Shown: piece after piece, positions 7,753 to 16,728 of the stretch | How positions within the stretch are numbered: position 1 is the first letter of the stretch | Layout: each line of letters starts with the position of its first letter | DNA from: Ohtaekwangia koreensis | GTDB taxonomy: Bacteria > Bacteroidota > Bacteroidia > Cytophagales > Cyclobacteriaceae | Length of the DNA: 64,000 bases | Assembly (NCBI RefSeq): GCF_900167975.1 | Contig: NZ_FUZU01000003.1 | Coordinates: 558,001 to 622,000, forward strand | Reading direction: 5' to 3' | The notes under the pieces: model-generated | Databases searched by the model: none | Told to the model about the DNA's origin: nothing | What the model saw: only the letters and a program-made list of their open reading frames with translations | Program-made: the position numbers and the translations under genes

Positions 7753-10182
7753 CTACTTCTTCCCTTTACCTGCGCTTTTCTTCGCTGCTTTCTTGGGAGC
7801 CGCCTTTTTTGCTGCTGCTTTTTTAACAGGTGCCGTTTTCGCGGGAGCCGTTTTTGCAGCAGGTGCTGGTTTACCAAATCTTCCTTTTTTCTCAGGAGCA
7901 TTCGCAGCAAGCGTAACACATTCCTCTAGCGTAAGGTCTGCAGGCTCCTTGCCTTTCGGAATCTTTACATTCTTCTTACCGGCTTTTATATAGGGACCAA
8001 AACGTCCGTTCAGAATTTGTATATCCGGGTTTTCATCAAAGGCTTTAATTAGCTTATTAGCATCGGCAACACGCTTGTTCTCAATAAGCTCTACAGCCTT
8101 CTCCGGATCGATCGCATAAGGATCTATATCTTTAGGTATAGATACAAATTTCTTATCGTGCAAAACATACGGACCGAAGCGGCCTATATTTACCACGATT
8201 GGTTTCTCTTCAAATATACCAAGATCGCGTGGCATCTTGAAGAGCTCCATCGCATCTTCCATGGTAATGTTCTCAATGAATTGCCCAGGGCGCAAGCTTG
8301 CAAACTTTGGTTTCTCACCACCGTTGTCATCCGGGTTCTCACCGATCTGAACGTAAGCACCAAACTTACCAAGTTTGGCATATACATTCTTACCGGTTTT
8401 TGGATCTGTACCCAACTCACGCGCCTTGCCTACTGATGAACGCTCTATCTTTTCCGTAGAAGTAACTTTTTTATGGAAGGGCTGATAGAAGTTATCGATC
8501 ATCTTCTTCCAGTTCAGTTTTCCGCTGGCGATTTCATCGAACTCCTGTTCTATTTCAGAAGTAAATGAAAAGTCGGTTACATCCGGAAAATGCTCTACCA
8601 GAAAGTCGGTTACAACCATAGCGGTATTGGTCGGGAACAGTTTGTTTTTTTCTGCCCCGGTAATTTCAGTCTCCAATGCTTTTGAGACTGTATCGCTCTT
8701 GAGTGTAAATACATTGTACTTGCGCTCTACACCTTCGCGCATTTCTTTCACAACGTATCCTCTTTTCTGAACTGTTGTAATCGTAGGTGCGTAGGTAGAT
8801 GGCCGGCCTATACCAAGCTCTTCAAGTTTCTTTACAAGACTCGCTTCGGTATATCTTGGAGGATGACGGGTAAATACTTGCTTGGCGATTAACTCATCCA
8901 GGCTTAAGTTCTGTCCCACGGTAAGAGGCGGCAATACTTTGCTGTTCTCTTCTTCGTCCTCATCATCGCCTGATTCCATATATACTTTGAGGAACCCTTC
9001 GAATTTGACTACCTCACCGGTTGCCACCAATGTGCGTGGATTGGTAGATATGGCGATGGTAGCGGTCGTCTTTTCAAGTTCAGCATCTGCCATCTGCGAA
9101 GCTATAGCACGCTTCCAGATGAGGTCGTACAGACGAAGTCCATTTCGATCCATACCCGGATCCATCACCGAAAAATCAGTGGGCCTGATCGCTTCGTGAG
9201 CTTCCTGTGCGGATGACGATTTTGTTTTAAACTGACGTGGTTGAAAAAATTCTTTTCCAAACGCGGATTGTATTTGTCTCATCGCACCGTTGCGTGCTTC
9301 ATCTGAAAGGTTCACAGAGTCTGTACGCATATAGCTGATCTTACCAGCTTCGTATAGCTTCTGTGCTACCATCATGGTTTGTATAACCGAGAAGCCCAGC
9401 TTACGCGAAGCTTCCTGTTGCAAGGTAGACGTTGTAAAAGGAGGTGCCGGTGATCGCTTGGACGGTTTAGTCTGGAGATCTTTTATACTATACTTGGCGC
9501 CTTTGCATGACTCCAAAAATTCCAGTGCCTCTTCTTCGGTATCAAATCGTTCGGAAAGTTCAGCAACGAGTGTCTTGCCTTTGTCGAGGTTGAACTCTGC
9601 TGTTACACGATACGATGACTTTGCTTTGAACTCGCTGATCTCACGTTCACGCTCAACGATCAAACGAACTGCTACACTTTGAACGCGTCCTGCAGATAAA
9701 CCTGTCTTTATTTTTTTCCAAAGTATAGGAGACAATTCATATCCCACAAGCCGGTCAAGCACACGTCTTGCCTGCTGTGCATTTACAAGATCGATATCAA
9801 TACCACGCGGAGACTGTATAGCATTGAGAATAGCGTTCTTCGTTATTTCCGTAAATACGATCCTTCTGGTTTTCTTATCCGTAAGATCCAATACTTCTTT
9901 CAAGTGCCACGAAATAGCTTCTCCCTCACGGTCTTCATCGCTTGCGAGGTATACCATTTCGGCATCCTCGGCAAGTTTTTTTAATTTTTGTATGATATCT
10001 TTCTTACCTTCTGTTATTTCATAAGTCGGTTCGAAGCCATTTTCCACATCGATTGCTCCTCCACCCTTGGGCAAATCGCGGATGTGTCCCATACTGGAAG
10101 CCACCTTAAAATCCTTTCCCAGGTAGCCTTCGATGGTTTTAGCCTTAGCGGGTGACTCAACAATTACTAGATTTTTTGACAT
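7753..10182 (-). CDS. topA: DNA topoisomerase I
   Basis: This 809-residue type IA topoisomerase relaxes negative supercoils through a transient 5'-phosphotyrosine link. The Toprim domain opens the protein (VIVESPAKAKT, Glu9; acidic DEDREGE at 82-88). The catalytic tyrosine is Tyr284 in ISYMRTDS, and GLSAGRVQSVAVRLIVERE is diagnostic. There are no four-cysteine zinc ribbons at the C-terminus. Instead there are several Toprim-C repeats (KFGAYVQIGE, RFGPYVLHDK, RFGPYIKAGKK), then a roughly 45-residue Lys/Ala/Pro tail like histone H1 (KKAAAKKAAPKKAAKK), which should bind DNA nonspecifically. Both features are common in Bacteroidota. The gene is divergent from sixA with a 110 bp gap. Confidence 0.97.
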   Translation of the reverse strand: MSKNLVIVESPAKAKTIEGYLGKDFKVASSMGHIRDLPKGGGAIDVENGFEPTYEITEGKKDIIQKLKKLAEDAEMVYLASDEDREGEAISWHLKEVLDLTDKKTRRIVFTEITKNAILNAIQSPRGIDIDLVNAQQARRVLDRLVGYELSPILWKKIKTGLSAGRVQSVAVRLIVEREREISEFKAKSSYRVTAEFNLDKGKTLVAELSERFDTEEEALEFLESCKGAKYSIKDLQTKPSKRSPAPPFTTSTLQQEASRKLGFSVIQTMMVAQKLYEAGKISYMRTDSVNLSDEARNGAMRQIQSAFGKEFFQPRQFKTKSSSAQEAHEAIRPTDFSVMDPGMDRNGLRLYDLIWKRAIASQMADAELEKTTATIAISTNPRTLVATGEVVKFEGFLKVYMESGDDEDEEENSKVLPPLTVGQNLSLDELIAKQVFTRHPPRYTEASLVKKLEELGIGRPSTYAPTITTVQKRGYVVKEMREGVERKYNVFTLKSDTVSKALETEITGAEKNKLFPTNTAMVVTDFLVEHFPDVTDFSFTSEIEQEFDEIASGKLNWKKMIDNFYQPFHKKVTSTEKIERSSVGKARELGTDPKTGKNVYAKLGKFGAYVQIGENPDDNGGEKPKFASLRPGQFIENITMEDAMELFKMPRDLGIFEEKPIVVNIGRFGPYVLHDKKFVSIPKDIDPYAIDPEKAVELIENKRVADANKLIKAFDENPDIQILNGRFGPYIKAGKKNVKIPKGKEPADLTLEECVTLAANAPEKKGRFGKPAPAAKTAPAKTAPVKKAAAKKAAPKKAAKKSAGKGKK

Positions 10183-10292
10183 GCGGATAAACTTTCAAAC
10201 AGGTCAAATATCTGGAAATTTTTAAAAAATCAAATTTCGCGTGTTAATATTGACGTCAAGCAACCTCTATAACAGTCAGAAAAGAATTACAT

Positions 10293-10793
10293 ATGCCGCG
10301 CTATTTATATCTCGTACGCCACGCACAAAGTGCTGAAAAACAGGTCAATCAGAACGATATTGGCCGCGAATTAACATCCGCCGGTGTTAAGCAGTCTTTA
10401 TTAATTGGTGGATATCTTCTACAGCAACAAATTATACCGGATGTGATCATGAGTAGCACCGCAGAACGTGCTCGCATGACTTCCAGCCTGATCGCGGATG
10501 CACTCCGGACGGATCCTGATAAAGTTGTTTTACAGGACGATTTATATGAAGCCTCTACGCGAACATTTTTTCAATTCATAACCCAGCTCGAAGATCATCA
10601 GCAACACATTATGTGTGTCGCGCATAACCCGGTGATCTCATACCTCGCCGAATATCTGAGTGGTGCCGAAGTTGGTGATATGGTGCCTGCCGGTATGGCC
10701 ATTATCAAATTTAATATTCAATCGTGGAAAGAAGTGAGCCAGGGAAATGGTGAACTCGAAAATTACGTCACTCCGGAAATGCTTACACCATGA
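10293..10793 (+). CDS. sixA: SixA-type phosphohistidine phosphatase
   Basis: This 166-residue protein is of the histidine phosphatase (phosphoglycerate mutase-like) superfamily. The nucleophile motif is LVRHAQS with His10, and the second conserved histidine lies in CVAHNPV near residue 110. The short length without lid insertions matches SixA, which dephosphorylates phosphohistidine proteins. In Bacteroidota the exact substrate is unknown. Its stop TGA overlaps the ATG of a 22-codon frame that in turn overlaps the next gene, suggesting one translation-coupled unit with the arginase-family gene. Confidence 0.85.
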   Translation: MPRYLYLVRHAQSAEKQVNQNDIGRELTSAGVKQSLLIGGYLLQQQIIPDVIMSSTAERARMTSSLIADALRTDPDKVVLQDDLYEASTRTFFQFITQLEDHQQHIMCVAHNPVISYLAEYLSGAEVGDMVPAGMAIIKFNIQSWKEVSQGNGELENYVTPEMLTP

Positions 10794-10858
10794 TCTATAC
10801 CTTGTGGTATGATTATAATGAAGTATTCGTGCTGACCGAGTTCCAGCCATTGAGATGA
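10790..10858 (+). CDS. 22-codon mini-ORF bridging sixA and the arginase-family gene
   Basis: ATG at 10790 overlaps the sixA stop codon as ATGA. The frame encodes 22 residues (MIYTLWYDYNEVFVLTEFQP then LR), and its stop TGA overlaps the ATG of the following gene, again as ATGA. Two successive ATGA junctions are more than I would expect from a random spacer. The peptide is aromatic and acidic with no known motif. It may simply keep ribosomes on the message between the two larger genes. Confidence 0.4.
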   Translation: MIYTLWYDYNEVFVLTEFQPLR

Positions 10859-11910
10859 ATAAAAAAGAAGAAATCATTCAAAGCTTTGATCCGAATGGTC
10901 CCGGTATAAACGGGAATCTGTTCGGCCTCCCCTATACACCCGAGACTTCGGAGATCGTAGTTATACCCGTGCCGTGGGAAGTTACCGTGTCGTATCATAC
11001 CGGTACGGCTCTTGGCCCTGCTGCTATACTGGATGCATCGTCACAAGTAGATGTATACGTTAAAGATATACCGGATGCATGGAAACTAGGTGTGAGCTTA
11101 ACCAACATACCGGATAACTTACTGGAAGAGAGTAATAATCTTCGCGAGCTTTCAGCGCAGCACATCAGGCGGGTTGAACGTGGTGAACCGATCCATGCCG
11201 CAGATCCGCTTATTGCAAAAATCAACGAAGCGTCCGAAAATCTCAATATATATATCAAGTCAGCAACACAACGTTACCTGCGCGATTCAAAAATGGTAGG
11301 TTTGTTAGGAGGCGATCATAGTACACCATTGGGTTTTCTGCGAGCGCTGAGTGAAAAGTATGAACGCTTCGGCATTCTGCAGATCGATGCACATGCTGAT
11401 CTGCGCAAAGCGTACGAAGGCTTTACATACTCACATGCTTCGATTATGTATAACGCGCTGAAGTTGCCATCGGTTAGCCGGCTGATACAAGTTGGGATCA
11501 GGGATTTTTGTGAAGAGGAACAAGACGTTATAAATCGTTCGCGAGGCCGCATCTCAACGTTCTTCGATGAAGATCTGAAAGCTTGGCGCTATAAAGGCGA
11601 GACGTGGGATGCACTCTGCAACTCTATAATTAAAGAGTTACCGGCAAATGTATATATCAGCTTTGATATCGATGGGCTCGATCCTAAACTTTGCCCCAAC
11701 ACCGGCACTCCGGTGGCTGGAGGACTCGAATTCCAGGAAGCGATTTACCTGATCAAAAAAGTAGCGCAGTCCCGAAAAATTATTGGCTTCGATCTGTGTG
11801 AGGTCGCGCCAGGCCAAAATGATTGGGATGCCAATGTCGGTGCCCGCCTGCTATATAACTTATGCAACTGGATGGCCGTGTCGCAGGGAAAATTAAAAAT
11901 TGCGTTTTGA
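10855..11910 (+). CDS. Arginase/agmatinase/formimidoylglutamase-family ureohydrolase
   Basis: This 351-residue enzyme has the binuclear manganese site of the ureohydrolase fold: His155 in GGDHS, Asp178/His180/Asp182 in DAHAD, and Asp271/Asp273 in DIDGLDP. The family hydrolyses guanidino compounds (arginine, agmatine, formimidoylglutamate or relatives) to urea or formamide plus an amine. The substrate loop after DAHADLR reads KAYEGFTYSHASIMYN, which is closer to agmatinase-like than to true arginase (typically DAHTDINTP). The exact substrate remains open. The start overlaps the mini-ORF stop, consistent with coupling to sixA. Confidence 0.9.
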   Translation: MNKKEEIIQSFDPNGPGINGNLFGLPYTPETSEIVVIPVPWEVTVSYHTGTALGPAAILDASSQVDVYVKDIPDAWKLGVSLTNIPDNLLEESNNLRELSAQHIRRVERGEPIHAADPLIAKINEASENLNIYIKSATQRYLRDSKMVGLLGGDHSTPLGFLRALSEKYERFGILQIDAHADLRKAYEGFTYSHASIMYNALKLPSVSRLIQVGIRDFCEEEQDVINRSRGRISTFFDEDLKAWRYKGETWDALCNSIIKELPANVYISFDIDGLDPKLCPNTGTPVAGGLEFQEAIYLIKKVAQSRKIIGFDLCEVAPGQNDWDANVGARLLYNLCNWMAVSQGKLKIAF

Positions 11911-12015
11911 AATGTAGTGTGCTCTATAGCTTGACTTTACAGCCGGTCGAATCGGGAACTTAAATATTATATCAAAAGAAATTTCCGTTCTCCATCGTCA
12001 ATTCTAAATATCTTA

Positions 12016-12023
12016 TATCTTTG
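12016..12023 (+). promoter_or_regulatory. -7 promoter element of the SRP RNA gene (TATCTTTG)
   Basis: TATCTTTG is an exact TAnnTTTG match. It ends seven bases before the predicted 5' end of the SRP RNA at 12031, which is the right spacing for transcription initiation. Confidence 0.7.
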
Positions 12024-12030
12024 CCCCCCG

Positions 12031-12120
12031 GCAAGCCGGCACGACCAGCTCCTGCTGAACTCCCCCAGGATCGGAAGGTAGCAAGGGTAGGCGGTTGTAG
12101 CGGTGCGATGTTCGGCTTGC
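12031..12120 (+). ncRNA. ffs: Small bacterial signal recognition particle RNA (4.5S)
   Basis: The segment carries the conserved SRP domain IV hairpin: CCCCCAGGATCGGAAGG, then GTAGCAAGGG. The asymmetric and symmetric internal loops that bind the Ffh M domain are recognisable. The termini pair (GCAAGCC at 12031-12037 with GGCTTGC at 12114-12120) and close a long helix of about 90 nt. A run of T from 12123 serves as terminator. The RNA, together with Ffh and FtsY, targets nascent membrane proteins. Ends are inferred from the terminal helix and could be off by a few bases. Confidence 0.92.
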
Positions 12121-12132
12121 TATTTTTTTTTG
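12121..12132 (+). terminator. T-run terminator of the SRP RNA
   Basis: TATTTTTTTTTT follows directly on the closing helix of the SRP RNA and would act as its intrinsic terminator. Confidence 0.7.
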
Positions 12133-12248
12133 AAGGTTTTCAGATACGGGATTAAAGTATTCACAATTACATTTTCCATGAACCATTCCTGGTTTTTTCT
12201 CCTTCTCTTAAAAGATATCCTTAACAAACCGAATAAATAAAAATCATC

Positions 12249-12905
12249 ATGAAATTTTTCATCGACACTGCTAACCTGAACGAAATCAAAGAAGCCTATG
12301 ATCTTGGCGTATTGGATGGAGTAACTACCAATCCTTCACTGATGGCGAAAGAAGGTATTAAAGGCGCGGATAATATTAAAGCTCACTATAAAGCTATCTG
12401 CGATATAGTTGACAACAACGTAAGTGCTGAAGTGATCGCTACTGATTTTGATACGATCATCAAAGAAGGTAAAGAACTTGCAAAGATCGATGATAAGATC
12501 GTGGTGAAAGTACCGATGATCAAAGATGGTGTAAAAGCAATCAAGAAATTTACAAGTGAAGGTATACGTACAAACTGTACACTGGTGTTCTCTGCAGGCC
12601 AAGCTATACTTGCTGCTAAAGCTGGCGCAAGTTATGTATCTCCTTTCGTAGGGCGTCTTGATGATATATCTCAAGATGGTCTTGAACTGATAGCTCAGAT
12701 CAGACTGATCTATGATAACTTCGCTTTTGACACTGAAATTCTCGCAGCATCTGTTCGCCATACCATGCACTTGATTCAATGTGCAGAGATCGGTTCCGAT
12801 GTTGTTACATGTCCATTGAATGTAATCACAAGCTTATTGAAACATCCATTAACGGATAGCGGATTAGAGAAATTCCTGGCTGACCATAAGAAGGTAAACG
12901 GGTAA
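12249..12905 (+). CDS. fsa: Transaldolase / fructose-6-phosphate aldolase family enzyme
   Basis: This 218-residue protein is of the short TalC/FSA type. It forms a Schiff base on Lys87 (VVKVPM) and has Asp6 in FFIDTAN and the TTNPSL motif at 26-31. The family moves or releases dihydroxyacetone units in the pentose phosphate pathway. Whether this one is a true transaldolase or an F6P aldolase cannot be settled by eye: many Bacteroidota homologues of this size are annotated as transaldolase. It has its own terminator and no operon partner. Confidence 0.9.
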   Translation: MKFFIDTANLNEIKEAYDLGVLDGVTTNPSLMAKEGIKGADNIKAHYKAICDIVDNNVSAEVIATDFDTIIKEGKELAKIDDKIVVKVPMIKDGVKAIKKFTSEGIRTNCTLVFSAGQAILAAKAGASYVSPFVGRLDDISQDGLELIAQIRLIYDNFAFDTEILAASVRHTMHLIQCAEIGSDVVTCPLNVITSLLKHPLTDSGLEKFLADHKKVNG

Positions 12906-12924
12906 TTTTTGCTGTTCGCAGTTA

Positions 12925-12990
12925 AAAGGTTCATAGTTTAATGTTGAAATGATTAAGTTTAACGTTGAACTTTGAACCTTTCATTTTTTT
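12925..12990 (+). terminator. Terminator after fsa
   Basis: AAAGGTTCA (12925-12933) pairs with TGAACCTTT (12973-12981), followed by CATTTTTTT. The large AT-rich loop contains GTTTAA/TTTAAC repeats that could form an inner stem. Confidence 0.65.
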
Positions 12991-13001
12991 AAAGCTTCAG
13001 T

Positions 13002-13715
13002 ATGTTTTCAAACGATCCGGTAGTAAGCGTTCAGGACGCCAGCATTTTTCAAGATCACAATACCATCTTAAGTGATCTCAACTTTAACATTGAAAAAGGA
13101 GAATTTGTATACCTGGTGGGCCGTACCGGATCCGGAAAATCATCGTTATTGAAAACACTCTATGCAGACCTTCTGCTCAGGTTGGGAGATATACATGTTG
13201 CCGGCTTCGGCATTCGTGGTATCCGGCCTGCTCAGGTTCCGTTGCTTCGCAGAAAGCTTGGTATAATCTTCCAGGATTTTCAATTACTGAACGATCGCAG
13301 TGTCGCTGAAAATCTCATCTTCGTAATGAAAGCCACCGGTTGGAAAGACAGTACAAAGATGAAGGCACGTATGAATGAAGTGTTGATGAACGTTGGTCTT
13401 GGTTCTATCGAGAAGAAAATGCCACATCAACTTTCCGGTGGAGAACAGCAACGCGTGGTAATCGCGCGAGCACTCATCAACGAGCCGATGATACTGTTAG
13501 CCGATGAACCTACGGGAAATCTCGATCCGGAAGTATCGCAAGGTATATTGAAAATATTTCAGCAGATCAATAAGAGTGGCACAGCTATACTCATGGCAAC
13601 GCATAGCTATAACCTCATTAAAAAATATCCGGCAAGGGTGTTAAAATGCGAAGATGGCAGAGTTATAGACTCGGCAAAGGAACCGTTTGAGCTGGCAACC
13701 GAAAGTTCCAACTAG
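13002..13715 (+). CDS. ftsE: Cell division ATP-binding protein FtsE
   Basis: This 237-residue ABC ATPase has Walker [10 protein letters not shown] (40-48), signature [14 protein letters not shown], Walker [14 protein letters not shown] and the H-loop MATHS. The sequence [24 protein letters not shown] is typical of FtsE, which works with the membrane protein FtsX at the division site to activate peptidoglycan hydrolases. ftsX is not adjacent: the next gene is on the other strand and encodes an unrelated single-helix protein. A LolD-like lipoprotein exporter is the main alternative, but the Q-loop wording and length favour FtsE. Confidence 0.88.
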   Translation: MFSNDPVVSVQDASIFQDHNTILSDLNFNIEKGEFVYLVGRTGSGKSSLLKTLYADLLLRLGDIHVAGFGIRGIRPAQVPLLRRKLGIIFQDFQLLNDRSVAENLIFVMKATGWKDSTKMKARMNEVLMNVGLGSIEKKMPHQLSGGEQQRVVIARALINEPMILLADEPTGNLDPEVSQGILKIFQQINKSGTAILMATHSYNLIKKYPARVLKCEDGRVIDSAKEPFELATESSN

Positions 13716-13746
13716 ACTTATTCACTGACTATAGCTAAGAGTATAT

Positions 13747-14265
13747 CTATATACTTGTTGACTTCTTGTCTTTCTCCTGAGCTTTATAACCTTTCTCCAA
13801 AGAGTGTAGTTGCTGATTAAGCAAATCTATTCTCACCAATAAATTCAGCACGAGCGCGTCTTTTACTTTCTGGCTTGGATGTGTATGCATTTCTTCTTTC
13901 AATACCAGGTACATGGCTTCCAGCTGTTGAAAGTCTTGAGTGAAACCGTTCAATCCCTCGCTCCTTTGAAACTCATCGATCATCTCAACCTTTTGCGAGA
14001 TCTGCTCCACATAAAACGCTTCTACATCGGTAAATTCTTTCAAGGCTATATCTGAGTTCGCAGGCTTCTCCCCTCCTTTCGGTATCAACAGGTATACTGA
14101 CAGCACCATGAAGATCACGGCCGCTGCGCGCCACAACGTGAGCGAATTCCACCAGCCGCCCCGTTGTAAGCCAACCGAAGCCTCTACATTTTTCCAAATC
14201 TTGTCCGAAGGCTCCTGGTCATCAAAAGCACTTCGGTTCTGACGGACGAAATCTTCTATTTTCAT
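13747..14265 (-). CDS. Single-helix membrane protein, probable anti-sigma partner
   Basis: This 172-residue protein has a short cytoplasmic N-terminus (1-42, with DKIWKNVEASV), one membrane helix (about 43-61), and a helical charged C-terminal part (75-172, with long EMIDEFQ and LLVRIDLLNQQLHSLEKGYK segments). It lies 40 bases downstream of an ECF sigma gene on the same strand, the position normally taken by anti-sigma factors. No zinc-binding HxxxCxxC motif is present. The role is inferred from the gene order. Confidence 0.75.
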   Translation of the reverse strand: MKIEDFVRQNRSAFDDQEPSDKIWKNVEASVGLQRGGWWNSLTLWRAAAVIFMVLSVYLLIPKGGEKPANSDIALKEFTDVEAFYVEQISQKVEMIDEFQRSEGLNGFTQDFQQLEAMYLVLKEEMHTHPSQKVKDALVLNLLVRIDLLNQQLHSLEKGYKAQEKDKKSTSI

Positions 14266-14305
14266 AACGCTTAAATTTATAGTGTGTGGTGTGAAAAATA
14301 TATAC

Positions 14306-14857
14306 TTAGTTTTGAATCTCTTTTCCTAAAAACTCGCGCAGTTTTGCTTTCGCCCGGTTGAGTTGAGATTTGGATGTTGATTCTGTGATACCCATGATCT
14401 CGGCTATTTCCTGGTGATCGTATCCTTCCAGTAAATATAGCGAGAGTACCGATCGATAACCATCCGGCAATTGCCCGATGGCGCGCTTTACACGCTCAAC
14501 CGTAAGTTCATCACCATATTCTACCGGTGCTTCCTCCTCGGCAACATCCCAGCGATCATCGTCTGGTATGGATTCGTGTTTGCGCTTATTTAAAACATTA
14601 ATCGCTTTGTTTACCACGATGCGCTTCAGCCATGCCCCGAAAGCAGAATCGCCCCGGTAACTTTCAAGGCTTTTAAACGCACTGATGAAAGCCTCTTGCA
14701 ACGCGTCTGCTGCATCATCTTGATTGCCCGTGATTCTATACCCAACATTGAACATAGCCTTTGAGTAAAGCTTATACAGCCTGTAATGGGCATCACGATC
14801 ACCCGCCTTACAGCGCGCAATCAACTCGTCCTGCATGTTCAATACCAATGTCTCCAA
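14306..14857 (-). CDS. ECF-type RNA polymerase sigma-70 factor
   Basis: This 183-residue sigma factor has region 2 (DELIARCKAGDRDAHYRLYKLYSKAMFNVGYRITGNQDDAADALQEAFISAFKSL) and region 4 (QLPDGYRSVLSLYLLEGYDHQEIAEIMGITESTSKSQLNRAKAKLRE). It should direct RNA polymerase to a small regulon, held in check by the membrane protein encoded downstream. A second in-frame ATG at 14836 (MQDELIARC) is an equally possible start. Confidence 0.93.
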   Translation of the reverse strand: METLVLNMQDELIARCKAGDRDAHYRLYKLYSKAMFNVGYRITGNQDDAADALQEAFISAFKSLESYRGDSAFGAWLKRIVVNKAINVLNKRKHESIPDDDRWDVAEEEAPVEYGDELTVERVKRAIGQLPDGYRSVLSLYLLEGYDHQEIAEIMGITESTSKSQLNRAKAKLREFLGKEIQN

Positions 14858-14966
14858 GCGTAATTATCGTCTTCGTATAGGAAAGACAAGGTAGAAAGAA
14901 AAGGGTTGCATGACGATACCGTTAAACCCTAACGTTATTCGTGATCCGGAGCAGCCATCCATGCTA

Positions 14967-15782
14967 CTACTTAACAATATTGAGGGGATTCTTCAGACCG
15001 GAGTATTCGATGAGTTCAACTCCGGCACTACCAATGAACATTTTGGCATCGATCTTCAGGGGAATACGATTCTTGTCGTCTGAGAACCAGGCAGTAATGG
15101 AATTCTCACCATCGAACAACTCGTTCTTGGGCATAACAGGCTTGAAAACCAACGCTCTCACTTTACCAACCTTGAGCTTCACGTTCTCTTTTCCCTGGTA
15201 TATAATTTTCAACTTATAAAACTCATCTTCAAAAAAACCTGCGATCGTTACGGTATCCTTTACTTTAAGTTTAGAAAAGTCCATCACACGGAGGTAAAGA
15301 AATCCTCCGATCATATCGCGCACATGAGCAGGCGCTTCATAAAATTTAGGTTCCTTGAATTTACCGGTCTTCTTATCTATAGTTTTCACTTCGATCTTTC
15401 TATTCTCATGATCGAAGTTTGTCCACTCGTCTTTTTTATAGCGCCCTTCGCGAATTCTTCTGTAAAATTGATGCGGCACCAAAGCAACCGTATCTATATA
15501 GGCTCCCCATTTATCATCGACATCAGAAACCCAGTTCACCATACCAACAGTTTTGCCTTCAACATCCACTTTGAAACAATGGCGGTCGTTCATTTTATAG
15601 TAAGTCGGGGCAATGGTGGCACTACCTTTTCCTACAGTAAAAATTCCGTACGTCATTTTAAAGCGAATGACTTCACCCCGAGTGAAACTTTCGTTTCTCA
15701 CGGTTGGGTACATCTCACTTTTTTCGCCTATAAAGCCCGAAAGAACTGAGATCAAAAAAAATCCAAAGGCCAACTTCTTCAT
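14967..15782 (-). CDS. DUF3108-domain secreted protein
   Basis: This 271-residue protein has a signal peptide (1-19). The rest matches the DUF3108 pattern: an opening FRMTYGIFTVGKGSATI-like strand, DDKWGAYIDTVALVPHQFYRRIREG, then conversions of the type KVRALVFKPVMPKNELFDGENSITAWFSDDKNRIPLKID, ending in a VELIEY strand. It is probably a beta-barrel or lipocalin-like periplasmic or outer-membrane protein. No function is established. It lies downstream of dapD on the same strand but behind a hairpin, so it is probably transcribed separately. Confidence 0.85.
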   Translation of the reverse strand: MKKLAFGFFLISVLSGFIGEKSEMYPTVRNESFTRGEVIRFKMTYGIFTVGKGSATIAPTYYKMNDRHCFKVDVEGKTVGMVNWVSDVDDKWGAYIDTVALVPHQFYRRIREGRYKKDEWTNFDHENRKIEVKTIDKKTGKFKEPKFYEAPAHVRDMIGGFLYLRVMDFSKLKVKDTVTIAGFFEDEFYKLKIIYQGKENVKLKVGKVRALVFKPVMPKNELFDGENSITAWFSDDKNRIPLKIDAKMFIGSAGVELIEYSGLKNPLNIVK

Positions 15783-15844
15783 ACTGCTTTTTCAAATTTA
15801 CGCAAAGCAATTTATTGACACGTAAACGCTATGTTAAATTCAAA

Positions 15845-15878
15845 GGATGTGCCAACCCTGAGATGTTGGCACAAATCC
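15845..15878 (-). terminator. Terminator hairpin after dapD
   Basis: GGATGTGCCAAC (15845-15856) pairs with GTTGGCACAAATCC (15865-15878), with one bulge. It lies 18 bases past the dapD stop. On the minus strand it is followed only by a modest T tract (CCTTTGAATTT). Confidence 0.55.
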
Positions 15879-15895
15879 TCAAATTTCAGCATTCA

Positions 15896-16708
15896 TTAAA
15901 CTGAAACATTGTTTTCACGCAATGCATCATTCAACGATGTTTTCTTATCAGTGCTCTCTTTGCGTTTTCCGATGATCAATGCACAGGGTACATGAAAATC
16001 GCCCGCAGGAAATTTCTTGCTATAGGAGCCTGGTATAACTACAGAACGCTCGGGCACATAATTTTTATATTCAACAGGCTCAGAACCAGTAACATCAATG
16101 ATCTTTGAACTCGCTGTTAAAACTACATTGGCACCCAACACAGCTTCTTTACCAATGCGCACACCTTCTACAATGATACAGCGTGACCCAATAAAGGCAT
16201 TATCTTCCACAATTACAGGCGCGGCTTGCACCGGTTCGAGCACACCTCCTATACCAACGCCTCCGCTGAGGTGAACATTTTTGCCGATCTGCGCACAGCT
16301 TCCTACGGTTGCCCATGTATCTACCATGGTACCTTCATCAACATACGCACCTATATTTACATACGAAGGCATCATGATCACTCCTCTGTTTACGAAAGAT
16401 CCATGACGTGCAATAGCATGAGGCACAACGCGAACGCCAAGCTCTTTATAGTTACGTTTCAGTTTAATCTTATCGTGAAACTCAAATGGCCCTACTTCGA
16501 TCGTCTCCATTTGTTGAATCGGAAAATAAAGTATCACCGCCTTCTTAACCCACTCATTTACTTGCCAACCGTTCGCAGTAGGTTCTGCTACACGAAGTTC
16601 TCCTTTATCTAATTTTTCCACGACTGAACGGATTGCATCCTGTGTTTCGGATGACTGAAGAAGTGAACGGTCTTCCCAGGTTTTTTCGATGAGTTGTTTC
16701 AATTCCAT
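15896..16708 (-). CDS. dapD: 2,3,4,5-tetrahydropyridine-2,6-dicarboxylate N-succinyltransferase
   Basis: This 270-residue enzyme of the diaminopimelate/lysine pathway transfers succinyl from succinyl-CoA to tetrahydrodipicolinate. The N-terminal helical domain (1-100) precedes a left-handed beta-helix with hexapeptide repeats (VNIGAYVDEGTMVDTWATVGSCAQIGKNVHLSGGVGIGGVLE). The segment RHGSFVNRGVIMMPSYVNIGAYVD is diagnostic. Its length equals the family norm. Only 20 bases separate its start from the divergent glycosyltransferase gene, so its promoter probably lies inside that gene's 5' end. Confidence 0.96.
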   Translation of the reverse strand: MELKQLIEKTWEDRSLLQSSETQDAIRSVVEKLDKGELRVAEPTANGWQVNEWVKKAVILYFPIQQMETIEVGPFEFHDKIKLKRNYKELGVRVVPHAIARHGSFVNRGVIMMPSYVNIGAYVDEGTMVDTWATVGSCAQIGKNVHLSGGVGIGGVLEPVQAAPVIVEDNAFIGSRCIIVEGVRIGKEAVLGANVVLTASSKIIDVTGSEPVEYKNYVPERSVVIPGSYSKKFPAGDFHVPCALIIGKRKESTDKKTSLNDALRENNVSV

Positions 16709-16728
16709 TATATTAGTTTTAAATCGAC

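Noticed and set aside
13002-13715. ftsE as part of an ftsEX operon
   Set aside because: No ftsX-like gene follows. The neighbour is on the opposite strand with a single helix.
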